64,000 nt of DNA from Streptococcus bovimastitidis (GCF_001885095.1 NZ_LZDD01000003.1:124001-188000), one strand, 5' to 3'. Positions 41,101 through 50,814 are shown, numbered from the stretch's first letter. The notes: generated by a model from the letters alone, not told the origin. Numbers and translations are program-made.

Positions 41101-44100
41101 TCAACATCCGTATCAGATTCTACATCTGTATCAGATTCAACGTCCGTATCAGACTCTACATCCGTATCAGACTCAACATCAGTGTCAGATTCAACAAGTG
41201 TAAGTACATCGATCTCAGATTCGACATCAACATCTGATTCAACGTCAGTCTCAGATTCGACATCGGTCTCAGATTCAACGTCCGTATCAGATTCGACATC
41301 CGTATCAGACTCAACATCAGTGTCAGATTCAACATCAGCATCTGATTCAGTAAGTACAAGTACATCGATCTCAGATTCAACATCAGCATCTGATTCAGTA
41401 AGTACAAGCACATCGATCTCAGATTCTACATCCGTATCAGATTCAACGTCCGTATCAGACTCAACATCAGTGTCAGATTCAACAAGTGTAAGTACATCGA
41501 TCTCAGATTCGACATCAACATCTGATTCAACGTCAGTCTCAGATTCGACATCGGTCTCAGATTCAACGTCAGTCTCAGATTCGACATCCGTATCAGACTC
41601 GACATCCGTATCAGACTCAACATCCGTCTCTGATTCAACATCAGCATCTGATTCAGTAAGTACAAGTACATCGATCTCAGATTCAACATCAACATCTGAT
41701 TCAACGTCAGTCTCAGATTCGACATCTGTATCAGATTCAACATCAGCATCTGATTCAGTAAGTACAAGCACATCGATCTCAGATTCTACATCCGTATCAG
41801 ATTCTACATCCGTATCAGACTCAACATCAGCATCTGATTCAGTAAGTACAAGCACATCGATCTCAGATTCTACATCCGTCTCTGGTTCTACATCCGTCTC
41901 TGGTTCTACATCAGTCTCAGACTCAACATCAGTCTCAGACTCAACATCCGTCTCTGATTCAACATCCGTATCAGACTCAACGTCAGTATCAGATTCGATA
42001 TCTGTCTCAGATTCAACGTCAGTATCAGATTCTACATCCATCTCAGATTCAACATCAGTAAGTACATCGTTGTCAGATTCAACATCCGTATCAGATTCAA
42101 CATCAGTCTCTGATTCGACATCCGTATCAGACTCAACATCCGTCTCTGATTCAACATCAGCATCTGATTCAGTAAGTACAAGTACATCGATCTCAGATTC
42201 AACATCAACATCTGATTCAACGTCAGTCTCAGATTCGACATCTGTATCAGATTCAACATCAGCATCTGATTCAGTAAGTACAAGCACATCGATCTCAGAT
42301 TCTACATCCGTATCAGACTCTACATCCGTATCAGACTCAACATCAGCATCTGATTCAACAAGTGTAAGTACATCGATCTCAGATTCAACATCAGCATCTG
42401 ATTCAGTAAGTACAAGCACATCGATCTCAGATTCTACATCCGTATCAGATTCTACATCTGTATCAGATTCAACGTCCGTATCAGACTCAACATCAGTGTC
42501 AGATTCAACGTCCGTATCAGACTCAACATCAGTGTCAGATTCAACAAGTGTAAGTACATCGATCTCAGATTCGACATCAACATCTGATTCAACGTCAGTC
42601 TCAGATTCGACATCGGTCTCAGATTCAACGTCCGTATCAGATTCGACATCCGTATCAGACTCGACATCCGTATCAGACTCAACATCAGTGTCAGATTCAA
42701 CATCAGCATCTGATTCAGTAAGTACAAGTACATCGATCTCAGATTCAACATCAGCATCTGATTCAGTAAGTACAAGCACATCGATCTCAGATTCTACATC
42801 CGTATCAGATTCTACATTTGTATCAGATTCAACGTCCGTATCAGACTCAACATCAGTGTCAGATTCAACAAGTGTAAGTACATCGATCTCAGATTCGACA
42901 TCAACATCTGATTCAACGTCAGTCTCAGATTCGACATCGGTCTCAGATTCAACGTCCGTATCAGATTCGACATCCGTATCAGACTCTACATCCGTATCAG
43001 ACTCAACATCCGTATCAGACTCAACATCAGTGTCAGATTCAACATCAGCATCTGATTCAGTAAGTACAAGTACATCGATCTCAGATTCAACATCAGTAAG
43101 TACATCGTTCTCAGATTCAACGTCCGTATCAGATTCGACATCTGTATCAGATTCAACATCAGCATCTGATTCAGTAAGTACAAGCACATCGATCTCAGAT
43201 TCTACATCCGTATCAGATTCAACGTCCGTATCAGACTCTACATCCGTATCAGACTCAACATCAGTGTCAGATTCAACAAGTGTAAGTACATCGATCTCAG
43301 ATTCGACATCAACATCTGATTCAACGTCAGTCTCAGATTCGACATCGGTCTCAGATTCAACGTCCGTATCAGATTCGACATCCGTATCAGACTCGACATC
43401 CGTATCAGATTCAACATCCGTATCAGACTCAACATCAGCATCTGATTCAGTAAGTACAAGCACATCGATCTCAGATTCTACATCCGTATCAGATTCTACA
43501 TCTGTATCAGATTCAACATCAGCATCTGATTCAGTAAGTACAAGCACATCGATCTCAGATTCTACATCCGTCTCTGGTTCTACATCCGTCTCTGGTTCTA
43601 CATCCGTCTCTGGTTCTACATCCGTCTCAGACTCAACATCAGTCTCAGACTCAACATCCGTATCAGACTCAACGTCAGTATCAGATTCGATATCTGTCTC
43701 AGATTCAACGTCAGTATCAGATTCTACATCCATCTCAGACTCAACGTCAGTATCAGATTCGATATCTGTCTCAGATTCAACGTCAGTATCAGATTCGATA
43801 TCAGTATCAGATTCAACATCCATCTCTGACTCAACATCCGTCTCTGATTCTACATCCGTATCAGACTTAATGTCAGTATCAGATTCAACGTCAGTATCAT
43901 TGAGTACATCAACAAGTGTTTCTGATTCAACGTCAGTCTCTGATTCTACATCCGTATCAGACTCAACGTCAGTATCAGATTCGATATCAGTTTCTGATTC
44001 AACGTCAGTCTCTGATTCAACATCAGTCTCTGACTCAACGTCAGTAAGTACATCGTTGTCAGATTCTACATCAGTTTCATTGAGTACATCAACAAGTGTT

Positions 44101-44685
44101 TCTGATTCTACATCCGTCTCTGATTCTACATCCGTCTCAGACTCAACATCCGTCTCAGACTCAACGTCAGTCTCAGACTCAACATCAGTTTCATTGAGTA
44201 CATCAACAAGTGTTTCTGATTCAACGTCAGTCTCAGACTCAACATCCGTCTCTGATTCTACATCCGTATCAGACTCAACATCCGTCTCTGATTCAACATC
44301 CGTATCAGATTCGATATCTGTCTCAGATTCAACGTCAGTATCAGATTCTACATCCATCTCAGACTCAACGTCAGTATCAGATTCGATATCTGTCTCAGAT
44401 TCAACGTCAGTATCAGATTCGATATCCGTATCAGATTCAACATCCGTCTCTGATTCAACGTCAGTATCAGATTCAACATCAGTTTCATTGAGTACATCAA
44501 CAAGAGTTTCTGACTCAACCTCAATTTCTGATTCGATATCTGTATCAGATTCAACGTCAGTAAGTAGTAGAACCAATAATTTACTGCCTGATACAGGAAG
44601 TGATGACTCATTCAATGGAGAGATATATGGGTTACTTGCCTTATTATTAATTATTGGTATGAAAAAAAAGAATGAAAATGAATAA
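38140..44685 (+). CDS. serine-rich repeat surface adhesin, LPxTG-anchored
   Basis: A 2181-residue surface protein of the SRR glycoprotein family. It has a long signal region (about 1-90) with the KxYKxGKxW-like motif KLHKSGKSW and a hydrophobic stretch ending in HTAFAEE. A short Ser/Thr-rich region follows (about 100-260), then a compact non-repeat domain (about 267-442), the presumed ligand-binding region. The huge repeat tract (about 445-2140) is of [11 protein letters not shown] type. The sortase signal is LPDTG (2149-2153), a hydrophobic helix and MKKKNENE. Family members are O-glycosylated and exported by SecA2/SecY2, but no such genes are in the window. Two duplicated promoters precede it; the ribosome site is weak. 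Confidence 0.93.
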   Translation: MLQKFNKGSFIETESKSRVKLHKSGKSWVKTTLASLGLIQLFKGGQAEEHIINDSVAFIVPRKQFIKSALGLGAILGGVSLGHTAFAEETTTSLPVASETGTTTLAGADSTVVAESSTSGSVSVLDTTIVSESISDSNLKIETQSVSELVQKSESASTSASLSASSFDSLSQSNSLSISQSSSSSSSQLDTSLSTVSKNSEISNSSVSTLTSASLSTVNTISTSSDSSIESLDKSTSLSTSASLSFEKSQLIKSKQALFENITLAAVTTTTTTTTYTGVGFDKYSNTNIYYKLIVTNIGGALKFTYIVGYDNPDTSTVEKPNVAGPIQNSPETSGQLIDLGSGFGSVTSATSYFVDSSGNKVATPGQASMAVYDLGNGQYTFQKRDITGTQTTAGLSMVTEWTAPITSPTGDLSYVVTPYATQDNTATGRVNYFSDKITGTDPVQSTSTSTSQSTSTQQSTSISRSTSISNSIDTSMSVSRSVSSSLSMSTSTSSSVSSSTSLSTSKSGSQSASTSLSTSLSGSQSASTSLSTSKSGSQSASTSLSTSKSGSQSASTSLSTSLSGSQSTSTSLSTSLSGSQSTSTSLSTSLSGSQSTSTSLSTSLSASTSISDSTSASDSVSTSTSISDSTSVSDSTSVSDSTSASDSTSVSTSVSDSTSASDSTSVSTSISDSTSVSTSVSDSTSASDSVSTSTSISDSTSVSTSTSVSDSTSVSDSTSVSDSTSVSDSTSASDSTSVSTSVSDSTSASDSVSTSTSISDSTSTSDSTSVSDSTSVSDSTSISTSTSVSDSTSVSDSTSVSDSTSVSTSLSDSTSVSDSTSVSDSTSVSDSTSVSDSTSASDSVSTSTSISDSTSTSDSTSVSDSTSVSDSTSASDSVSTSTSISDSTSVSDSTSVSDSTSASDSVSTSTSISDSTSVSDSTSVSDSTSASDSTSVSTSISDSTSASDSVSTSTSISDSTSVSDSTSASDSVSTSTSISDSTSVSDSTSVSDSTSVSDSTSVSDSTSVSDSTSVSDSTSVSTSISDSTSTSDSTSVSDSTSVSDSTSVSDSTSVSDSTSVSDSTSASDSVSTSTSISDSTSASDSVSTSTSISDSTSVSDSTSVSDSTSVSDSTSVSTSISDSTSTSDSTSVSDSTSVSDSTSVSDSTSVSDSTSVSDSTSVSDSTSASDSVSTSTSISDSTSTSDSTSVSDSTSVSDSTSASDSVSTSTSISDSTSVSDSTSVSDSTSASDSVSTSTSISDSTSVSGSTSVSGSTSVSDSTSVSDSTSVSDSTSVSDSTSVSDSISVSDSTSVSDSTSISDSTSVSTSLSDSTSVSDSTSVSDSTSVSDSTSVSDSTSASDSVSTSTSISDSTSTSDSTSVSDSTSVSDSTSASDSVSTSTSISDSTSVSDSTSVSDSTSASDSTSVSTSISDSTSASDSVSTSTSISDSTSVSDSTSVSDSTSVSDSTSVSDSTSVSDSTSVSDSTSVSTSISDSTSTSDSTSVSDSTSVSDSTSVSDSTSVSDSTSVSDSTSVSDSTSASDSVSTSTSISDSTSASDSVSTSTSISDSTSVSDSTFVSDSTSVSDSTSVSDSTSVSTSISDSTSTSDSTSVSDSTSVSDSTSVSDSTSVSDSTSVSDSTSVSDSTSVSDSTSASDSVSTSTSISDSTSVSTSFSDSTSVSDSTSVSDSTSASDSVSTSTSISDSTSVSDSTSVSDSTSVSDSTSVSDSTSVSTSISDSTSTSDSTSVSDSTSVSDSTSVSDSTSVSDSTSVSDSTSVSDSTSASDSVSTSTSISDSTSVSDSTSVSDSTSASDSVSTSTSISDSTSVSGSTSVSGSTSVSGSTSVSDSTSVSDSTSVSDSTSVSDSISVSDSTSVSDSTSISDSTSVSDSISVSDSTSVSDSISVSDSTSISDSTSVSDSTSVSDLMSVSDSTSVSLSTSTSVSDSTSVSDSTSVSDSTSVSDSISVSDSTSVSDSTSVSDSTSVSTSLSDSTSVSLSTSTSVSDSTSVSDSTSVSDSTSVSDSTSVSDSTSVSLSTSTSVSDSTSVSDSTSVSDSTSVSDSTSVSDSTSVSDSISVSDSTSVSDSTSISDSTSVSDSISVSDSTSVSDSISVSDSTSVSDSTSVSDSTSVSLSTSTRVSDSTSISDSISVSDSTSVSSRTNNLLPDTGSDDSFNGEIYGLLALLLIIGMKKKNENE
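39480..44560 (+). repeat. serine-rich coding repeats of the adhesin
   Basis: About 5 kb of imperfect 18-bp and longer-order repeats encoding [12 protein letters not shown] and STSISD variants. Larger blocks (about 1 kb; for example the [10 protein letters not shown] segments near 41876 and 43564) recur, so unequal recombination can change length. Serine is spelled almost only TCA, TCT or AGT. Confidence 0.9.
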
Positions 44686-44853
44686 AATAATCTTAAAAAG
44701 TCTTAAAAATTAATAAATTTTCTTTATAATTAATATGGGGTATTTGAAATATTATATTTGCTTTTATAACATTTTTAGGGAAGCTCTCTTTCTCTCTCCT
44801 ATGAATAAAAGATTCCCCATATAATATTGTAAGATACCCTTTACTTATAAACT

Positions 44854-44883
44854 AAAAGCTGTCCAAAATTGGACAGCTTTTTA
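44854..44883 (+). terminator. terminator after the adhesin gene
   Basis: AAAAGCTGTCCAA pairs with TTGGACAGCTTTT (44854-44882). It lies 170 bp beyond the stop codon; the gap holds only AT-rich DNA. Confidence 0.75.
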
Positions 44884-45069
44884 TGTAAAAAATAGTTTGA
44901 AAATCTAATAGTCCAATGATAAACTTTATATTTTTATTAAATATCTGATATAATGACAATTTTAAAAATGTTTGCTTTAAAGGCATCATGATTAAATTTA
45001 AAGCTGATATTTATCTGGTATTGCTAATAGTGATACAATTATTATTCAATGAAAAATCGAAGTGATATT

Positions 45070-45362
45070 ATGTCAACAGTTGCAATAAGAGTTGATGATC
45101 AATTGAGAGATGATGCTATAGAACTTTTCCAATCTTTGGGTTTGGATATGTGACAGCAGTAAAATTGTTTTTGATTCAGTCTGTTAAAACTCAAAGTATT
45201 CCTTTTGATATAAAAAATAAAATATCTATTTCTGATGAGGAATTTCAAAAATTAGTAGAATTAAAATTTAAAGGAATTAGAATAAGAGTTGATGATCCTG
45301 AAAGTATAAAAGATTTTTTTGGTGATGAAGATTTTTCAGAATATGAGAAATATTTCAAATGA
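45070..45362 (+). pseudogene. RelB/DinJ-family antitoxin gene split by a frameshift
   Basis: From ATG 45070 the frame reads MSTVAIRVDDQLRDDAIELF, the ribbon-helix-helix start of RelB/DinJ antitoxins, and stops at TGA 45151-45153 in ATATGTGACAGC. The following frame from GTG 45150 continues TAVKLFLIQSVKTQSIPFD to 45362, the usual rest of the family. One base seems missing (ATGTCGACA expected). Because the GTG overlaps the TGA, coupled translation of a separate C-terminal half is possible, but the simple reading is a dead gene. No intact RelE-type toxin follows; the next overlapping frame is itself broken. Confidence 0.75.
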
Positions 45363-45863
45363 AAATATAGACGGTATTTTACAAGATTTTAGTATAAGTG
45401 TTAGTACTTTAAATAGTTTTTTAAGATGTCCATTAAGTCTTTCCTTATGTTGACGTGTTAGGAGTTCTTATGAGTAAAGATGATATCTTATCTGGTTTTT
45501 CCTAGATAACTTTTGATCAACTTATTAATGAATCACTTTTAATACCAAATGTGGTACAATTAATTAATGCACTTTCAAATTTTATTGATTTTCAAGCATC
45601 AAATATTTTTGGACATTTTTCGAGTTTTCAAATAGCATCATTAATGGTGAAAAAAGAATTTGGATATGCAATAATAAATAAAGGATCAGTCATGAGTGAA
45701 GATAAAGACCTTTGTTTTAGAGTTTTGGAACCATATATATATATATTGAATCAAAACTGATTTGGCGTAAAACAAAAAATCTCGATAAGAAACTAGATTA
45801 TTTTATTACACAATTAAATAAACATATTTTTGAATTAACATCCGAAAGTAAAATGAAAGATTA
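45344..45863 (+). pseudogene. degenerate gene after relB, several frame breaks
   Basis: A frame starts at ATG 45344 within the relB end and reads MRNISNENIDGILQDFSI, then SVSTLNSFLRCPLS, and stops at 45450. Later pieces follow: FDQLINESLLIPNVVQLI (from about 45509) to EPYIYI, and, after a change of frame in an (AT) tract, ESKLIWRKTKNLDKKLDYF to a TAA at 45863. SxxTLNSFLRCPL recalls the start of PD-(D/E)XK nuclease domains, a weak hint only. Position suggests it was the toxin or partner of RelB. Confidence 0.45.
45733..45747 (+). repeat. AT dinucleotide tract at a frame break
   Basis: About seven AT units (ATATATATATATAT) where the reading frame of the degenerate gene shifts. Confidence 0.6.
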
Positions 45864-45875
45864 AGGTGAAAAATT

Positions 45876-46688
45876 TTGGAATATCTCACATTAAATACTG
45901 GGGCAAAAATGCCTATTGTCGGACTGGGGACATGGAACCTTTCTGGGCAAGAATGCGTAGATACAGTTTCAAAAGCTATTGATAATGGCTATCAATTAAT
46001 AGATACAGCTCAGATGTATGATAATGAAAGAGAAGTAGGTTTTGCAATTGCTAATAGTAAAATGAATCGCGAAAGTCTTTTCATAACAACAAAACTAGAT
46101 AGTAGAAGTAACAGTTATCAAAAAGCCAAAGATCGAATAAACCAATCCTTAAGTAACTTAAATGTTGATTATCTTGATTTACTACTTATCCATGAACCTT
46201 ACTCATCGGATGTAGAAATTTATCGTGCCATGGAAGAAGCTTTAAAAGAAGGAAAAATAAAGGCCATTGGACTTTCCAATTATAATAAAAACAATTACCA
46301 AAGAATACTAGAAAATTGTAAGATCATTCCTGCTGTTAATCAAATTGAATCTCACTTGTTTTTCCAACGACAATCATTTCAAAATTTCTTATCGACACAA
46401 GGAACATTGATCCAGGCATGGTCGCCATTATCACAAAATAAAGTAGATTTAACAAAAATATCCGAAATATCATCTATAGCAGACCATTACAGTAAAACTC
46501 CAGCTCAAGTAGTCTTACGTTTTATGATACAACGAGGTATATCTGTGATTCCCAAAACAAGACGAGAAGAGAGATTGATTGAAAATATATCTTTATTTGA
46601 TTTTGAATTATCTAAAAGTGAGATGGAAACATTGTTCCAACTTGACAAGGATGAGACTCTTTTTAAATGGACTATTGGATTGAATTAA
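45876..46688 (+). CDS. aldo/keto reductase
   Basis: A 270-residue NADPH-dependent reductase of the AKR superfamily. It has LGTWNLSG near the start, catalytic Asp/Tyr in DTAQMYDNE, Lys in FITTKLD, His in LLLIHEP, and the coenzyme-binding segment VIPKTRREERLIEN. The likely role is reduction of aldehydes or ketones such as methylglyoxal or 2,5-diketogluconate-type sugars. The start is TTG 45876, with AAGGTG 7 nt before. It sits alone among gene relics and seems intact. Confidence 0.9.
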   Translation: MEYLTLNTGAKMPIVGLGTWNLSGQECVDTVSKAIDNGYQLIDTAQMYDNEREVGFAIANSKMNRESLFITTKLDSRSNSYQKAKDRINQSLSNLNVDYLDLLLIHEPYSSDVEIYRAMEEALKEGKIKAIGLSNYNKNNYQRILENCKIIPAVNQIESHLFFQRQSFQNFLSTQGTLIQAWSPLSQNKVDLTKISEISSIADHYSKTPAQVVLRFMIQRGISVIPKTRREERLIENISLFDFELSKSEMETLFQLDKDETLFKWTIGLN

Positions 46689-46972
46689 AAGGATAAATTT
46701 GGATAAACGAAGATTAAGAAATATAAAGTGAAATATATATAACAAAACGAATAGCAGAACGGTGATACTGAACTTCTATATCGTAAATCACGAAATTATT
46801 TAAAAATGAATAAAATAGTTTAAAAGTGCTAAATATTTTTTAGTGCTTTTAAACTACCCTAAAACTGATCTTTTAAGGTTGTATCTTGCAAATTTCAGCT
46901 GTTAAAGTAAGTGCTTTCATGTTATTATTAAAAATTTTTGAAAACTAGTAGTTTATGATTGAGGAAAATGCT
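46689..46972. other. AT-rich intergenic stretch, no gene seen
   Basis: Around 46834-46895 TTAAAAGTGCTAAATATT and AGTGCTTTTAAACTACC form an imperfect stem that may end the reductase transcript; nothing else supported. Confidence 0.35.
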
Positions 46973-47098
46973 ATGAATTTGGTAGATTATGAAAGACAAG
47001 AGGAGCTGAGTAGAGCAAATCAATTGTTTTCAGAAAGCAACAATTTACAAAAAAGACAATTAGATCAACTACAAAATGTTGGATACTTTCAAAGTTAA
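46973..47098 (+). CDS. 41-residue polar small ORF
   Basis: ATG 46973 has GAGG 8 nt upstream. The product is charged and probably helical (MNLVDYERQEELSRANQLF at the start). It overlaps the next frame and may be the 5' fragment of a gene whose middle was lost, or a small element-borne protein. Confidence 0.35.
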   Translation: MNLVDYERQEELSRANQLFSESNNLQKRQLDQLQNVGYFQS

Positions 47099-47807
47099 AG
47101 TAATAGTTGATGAATTGTATCTAGGCTATGACAGAGAAGATGAGCAATTTTTACTATCGGATATGATTGCAAAATATTATCGTCAAGAGTTAGATTTTGA
47201 AAGTTTGAGAACTTGGAATTATGTAGGTGGCGGTTCTTTAAATTTTTCGAATGTGGAAGAGATTGAGCAGAATAGACAAGGCATATCGCTTTATTTTGGT
47301 AGTCGTCAATCAGAAATGTATTTTAACTTTTATGAAAAACGTTATGAAATTGCAAAGCAGGAAGGAATTACTGTTGAAGAAGCATTAGAAATTTTTGAGT
47401 TGTGGAATCGTTATGAAATACGCTTATCTCAAAGTAAAGCTAATGTAGTTGTGGATGAATTTATTTCTGGAGTTCCAATTGGTGAAATTTCAAGAGGTTT
47501 AATAGTTAGTAAAATAGATGTTTATGATGGAAAAAATGCTTATGGAACTTTTAAAGCAGATAAAAAATGGCAATTAATGTTTGGTGGTGTTGAGCCTTTA
47601 AAATTTGTCACTAAACCAGAAGCTTATAGTATTGAACGAACGTTACGTTGGTTAAATGATTCTGTATCACCTTCTTTAGCTATGATTAGAGAGTATGACA
47701 TGATTGTTGAAGGTGATTATTTACAAACCATTATTAATTCTGGTGAAGTAAATGAACGTGGTGAAAAGATACTTGATGGTATTAAAGCTAGTTTAGGTAT
47801 TTTGTAG
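47076..47807 (+). pseudogene. N-terminally truncated replication-initiation/relaxase protein (Rep_trans / MobT-like)
   Basis: The 243-codon frame encodes the C-terminal portion of the Rep_trans family, which includes plasmid initiators and the MobT relaxases of ICEs and IMEs such as Tn916 Orf20. Recognisable parts are GISLYFGSRQSEMYFNFYEK and ELWNRYEIRL followed by a C-terminal PTLRWLNDSVSPSLAM-like segment (here RTLRWLNDSVSPSLAM). The N-terminal DNA-binding part is absent and there is no ribosome site before the ATG. It marks the remains of an integrative element. Confidence 0.7.
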
Positions 47808-47817
47808 GAGGAAAGTT

Positions 47818-48195
47818 TTGTATAGTAATAGAGAGTTTGCTTATATTATTTATAGGCAAAATAATTTAGAAAAAATGATAGATTTACTTATTTCTATGAT
47901 TTCTGATCGAGAGTTTTATTATCCTGAAATTAATCAAGGTGAATTAAGTGACTATCAAAAAGATATTTTTGATCTCATTCAATTTGGCTATGGTGGTTTC
48001 TATGAAGTTAAGAAAGAATATGAAGATAGACTCCAACAGTTGACAACATTGAAACGAAAGTTACTTAAGTTTGGTTTGGTTATGCAATCTCTAGAAAAAC
48101 AAAAGGAGATAGTTATTCGTTTAGCTGGTAAATATCGTTTTGAAAAAAGAATTTTGATGAAAATAGAAATATTTAGAGGTGAGGAATATGATTGA
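47818..48195 (+). CDS. element-associated hypothetical protein
   Basis: A 125-residue charged, helical protein beginning TTG after AGGAGG (9 nt). It follows the Rep-like gene by 10 nt, the usual place for small accessory genes in integrative elements. No family or motif recognised. Its stop overlaps a further gene start at 48188. Confidence 0.55.
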   Translation: MYSNREFAYIIYRQNNLEKMIDLLISMISDREFYYPEINQGELSDYQKDIFDLIQFGYGGFYEVKKEYEDRLQQLTTLKRKLLKFGLVMQSLEKQKEIVIRLAGKYRFEKRILMKIEIFRGEEYD

Positions 48196-48223
48196 AAAGT
48201 TGTTAGAAATAAGCATTAATTAG
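48188..48223 (+). pseudogene. first 11 codons of a lost downstream gene
   Basis: ATG 48188 overlaps the previous stop, behind GAGG, as the next gene of the element would; after MIEKLLEISIN it meets TAG where the cation-efflux gene begins on the other strand. Confidence 0.35.
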
Positions 48224-49073
48224 TATTGCAAAGCTTTTTATGATCTTCTATTGAGGTATCAATTTCAATAGTGATAGAAGAAATATTGTAGTTTTTACAA
48301 ATTTGCCTAATAGATTGTTTGCATTCATCTTTAAAATTATAATTGGTTAAGCAACAATGAATAATTATTTTATTATCGATGCCATCCATTGACCAAACAT
48401 TGAGTTGATTAATAGACTTGATGTGAGGTACTTGTTTTAAATCATAAGATAGAGATTGGTAGTTAATGGAATCAGGGACACCATCTAAAAAGATTTTCAA
48501 ATTAGATATAAATTTTGGTGTTGCCTTTGATAATATGAAAATAGAAATTAAAATTGATAATAAAGGATCAAGAAAGTACCAAGGTTTCAAATTTAGGATA
48601 AGCGATAGAATGAGAATAGCAATCCATCCAAGTATATCTTCTAAGAAATGAAGACTAAGAATTTCTTCATTTTTAGTTTTTCCTGAGTGGGTGGCAATAC
48701 TGGCTAAACCATTGACAAAAATGGCGATAATAGATAATATCGTCATTCCTTGATAATTAACAAATTTAGGGTTCCATAATTTGGGGATATTTTCAATAAT
48801 GACCCAAGAGGAACCGCTTAGAAGAATTAAACTGGTTATTAAAGCACCTAATAGGCTAAATCTTTTATAACCTAATGAAAATTTAGAATCTTCATTTCTA
48901 GAAGCTGTTTTTTCTAAGAAAGCTGAAAAGCCAATGGCTATAGCATCTCCAAAATCATGAATAGAGTCAGCCAATATAGCTCCTGAAAGAAAAATATTTC
49001 CATAAATGAACTCAATAATTGAAAAACAAAGATTTAAAATAAAAACAATCATAATTTTTTTACTTGATGTCAT
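48216..49073 (-). CDS. cation diffusion facilitator (CDF) family transporter
   Basis: A 285-residue membrane protein with six helices and a C-terminal cytoplasmic domain of about 80 residues. The metal sites are visible in helix 2 (ADSIHDFGD) and helix 5 (HFLEDILGW). CDF proteins export zinc, cobalt, cadmium or manganese by proton antiport; the DxxHD/HxxxD ligand set is closest to the Zn/Cd type. AGGAGT precedes the ATG. It is divergent from a TetR gene with a dyad between them, so the TetR probably controls it. It interrupts the element genes to its left, so it is a passenger. Confidence 0.88.
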   Translation of the reverse strand: MTSSKKIMIVFILNLCFSIIEFIYGNIFLSGAILADSIHDFGDAIAIGFSAFLEKTASRNEDSKFSLGYKRFSLLGALITSLILLSGSSWVIIENIPKLWNPKFVNYQGMTILSIIAIFVNGLASIATHSGKTKNEEILSLHFLEDILGWIAILILSLILNLKPWYFLDPLLSILISIFILSKATPKFISNLKIFLDGVPDSINYQSLSYDLKQVPHIKSINQLNVWSMDGIDNKIIIHCCLTNYNFKDECKQSIRQICKNYNISSITIEIDTSIEDHKKLCNTN

Positions 49074-49159
49074 GTGTCACTCCTTTTGTTATACTAATAT
49101 TAAAATATATTCTTTGAGTCTATTATCTATAAAATAATAGAAAGTTGCTAGAAACAATA

Positions 49160-49175
49160 ATGAACATCTGTTCAT
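49160..49175. promoter_or_regulatory. TetR-type operator in the divergent region
   Basis: ATGAACA-TC-TGTTCAT (49160-49175), with a further AGAACAG half-site at 49179, between the CDF and tetR genes. Confidence 0.6.
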
Positions 49176-49209
49176 TATAGAACAGAAAATAGAAAGTGTC
49201 CGTAAAAAT

Positions 49210-49734
49210 ATGAATAGACAGATTCAAAAAACCAAATCAGCAATTTACAATGCTTTTATTCAGTTATTACAAGAGGATGATTACTCACAAATAACTGTTC
49301 AAGATATTATAAGTCTTGCGAATGTAGGAAGAACTACTTTTTATTCACACTATGAGAGTAAAGAAGTATTATTAAAAGAACTTTGTGAAGAACTATTTCA
49401 TCATTTGTTTAAACAAAAAAGTAATGTTACTTTAAAAGAATACCTAATACATATCTTGAAACATTTTGAGCAAAACATAAATAGTATTGCTACATTATTA
49501 TTATCCAATGATCCATACTTTTTATTACGTTTTAAAAGCGAATTAGTACATGATGTTTATCCCAAATTACGTCAAGATTACATAGTTAGTAAACAGCTAT
49601 CAGAAGAATTTATAATGCAATTTGTTTTGTCTAGTTTTATTGAAACTGTAAAATGGTGGCTTCATCAAAGGCCAAAACAAAGACTATCAGCTGAGGAGTT
49701 ATTGAATTCTTATTTAATTATGATAACGGGATAG
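49210..49734 (+). CDS. TetR/AcrR-family regulator
   Basis: A 174-residue repressor. The N-terminal helix-turn-helix is ITVQDIISLANVGRTTFYSHY (about residues 30-50; shortened motif), followed by an all-helical ligand domain. It resembles the DhaS/SczA-like group that has a C-terminal TetR_C domain; SczA controls the zinc exporter CzcD in pneumococcus, which fits the CDF gene next door. Divergent arrangement plus the intergenic dyad support control of both genes. A terminator follows. Confidence 0.88.
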   Translation: MNRQIQKTKSAIYNAFIQLLQEDDYSQITVQDIISLANVGRTTFYSHYESKEVLLKELCEELFHHLFKQKSNVTLKEYLIHILKHFEQNINSIATLLLSNDPYFLLRFKSELVHDVYPKLRQDYIVSKQLSEEFIMQFVLSSFIETVKWWLHQRPKQRLSAEELLNSYLIMITG

Positions 49735-49767
49735 GAAAAAATATATTTGAAATCATTATAAAAAGAA

Positions 49768-49796
49768 AAAAAAGAGGACCTAAGGGTTCTTTTTTT
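49768..49796 (+). terminator. terminator after the TetR gene
   Basis: AAAAAAGAGGACC with GGGTTCTTTTTT, T tract. Confidence 0.75.
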
Positions 49797-49885
49797 GTGG
49801 GAGAAATTATGAAAATAAGGTGCCCAACCGTCATAAGTTGATTTATTGGTATTGAATATAAAAAAAGAAAAAGAGGAAAAACAAA

Positions 49886-50092
49886 ATGTCAAATACACGT
49901 TCAGAAGCAGATAAAAAATTGTTAAATGTAGCTCATGAGTTATCAGAATTACTAGTAGGTCATTCTTATGATCAAGCTTGGGAGAAAGCTTGGGAGAAAG
50001 CTGGAGAGTTAAATAGTTTACTTAAGAGACGTGAAGAATTTACTTTGCCAGAATATATGATTGATATGATGGAACAACACCTAAAATCATAG
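49886..50092 (+). CDS. 68-residue hypothetical protein
   Basis: A short acidic, helical protein (MSNTRSEADKKLLNVAHELS at the start) with a tandem 12-bp duplication giving WEKAWEKA at about residues 32-39. AGAGGAAA precedes the ATG. It lies immediately upstream of the integrase relic, where integrative elements often carry an excisionase or small regulator, but it has no helix-turn-helix I can recognise. Confidence 0.5.
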   Translation: MSNTRSEADKKLLNVAHELSELLVGHSYDQAWEKAWEKAGELNSLLKRREEFTLPEYMIDMMEQHLKS

Positions 50093-50100
50093 CTTTAATA

Positions 50101-50446
50101 TTAAGTCGGTTGTATGATGATCAGCAAGTTATGTTGAAAAATTTAAAAATTGTAAACATGAATAATCAAATATTTTATGACTATAGATATGGTGTTTCGA
50201 CAAATAGTGCGATAAATAAAAGTCTTAAAAAATGTTTTAAAAATATTAAATATTAATTCAAAAATGACGGCAACAGGTGCAAGGCATACTTATGGAAGTT
50301 ACTTATTAGCAAAAGGTGTAGATATTTAGGTAGTTGCAAAGTTAATGGGTCATAAGGATATTACACAGTTACTAGAGACTTATGGTCGTGTTTTGACAGC
50401 GGTAATCAATAAAGAATATGAAACTGTTAGGAATTTAGTTTCTTAA
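50101..50446 (+). pseudogene. tyrosine recombinase (integrase) C-terminal relic
   Basis: The reading frame near the end encodes TATGARHTYGSYLLAKGV, then a TAG stop, then VVAKLMGHKDITQLLETYGR and a tail to TAA 50446. This is the catalytic HxxR-GHxx-Y block of phage-type integrases (Arg-His of ARHTYG, GH, Tyr of ETYGR). Besides the in-frame stop (Trp codon TGG to TAG is the likely change) there is a frame change about 60 bp upstream. The gene's 3' end points to the tRNA-derived repeat 100 bp further on, the normal int-att arrangement. Confidence 0.82.
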
Positions 50447-50546
50447 AGTAAATTTTTAAAAATAAATTTTCTAGAACAAATTTAGAACAAATTTAAAAAA
50501 CAAAGAAAAAAACCTTTAAAATTAAGGTTTTCAACTATATTATTAG

Positions 50547-50557
50547 TGCCCCCTACA
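50547..50557 (+). repeat. att-like copy of the tRNA-Lys 3' end
   Basis: TGCCCCCTACA, identical to the last 11 bases of the tRNA-Lys gene at 54012-54022 and about 100 bp after the integrase relic. Confidence 0.7.
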
Positions 50558-50814
50558 TAGAGAGTCAATCCTATGATAATGATTTCTACTGTCACTATGT
50601 ATTTTTATAGGTAATTAAATTTTTCATATTTTATGAAAAATAATCAAACTTTTATTAATATGGAACAAAAATGGAACAAATTTATTTCATTTTTTATCGA
50701 CGATAGTATTGGGTGGAAAGATTAGTTTTAACTTATTTTTTATTGATTTTAAGTCCGTATTCAAATAATTTATTAGTAAATTTATTCATTATTTACGAAT
50801 TATCATTAGAATTT

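Noticed and set aside
39480..44560. CRISPR-like array of short regular repeats
   Set aside because: The units are in-frame protein-coding repeats of 18 bp and multiples without unique spacers; no cas genes.
39921..44615. A 1564-codon open frame antisense to the adhesin, repeating [10 protein letters not shown]
   Set aside because: It is the mirror image of the serine repeats: TCA/TCT/TCC and GAT/GTA codons give no stops in that reverse frame. No ribosome site or promoter; composition is an artefact.
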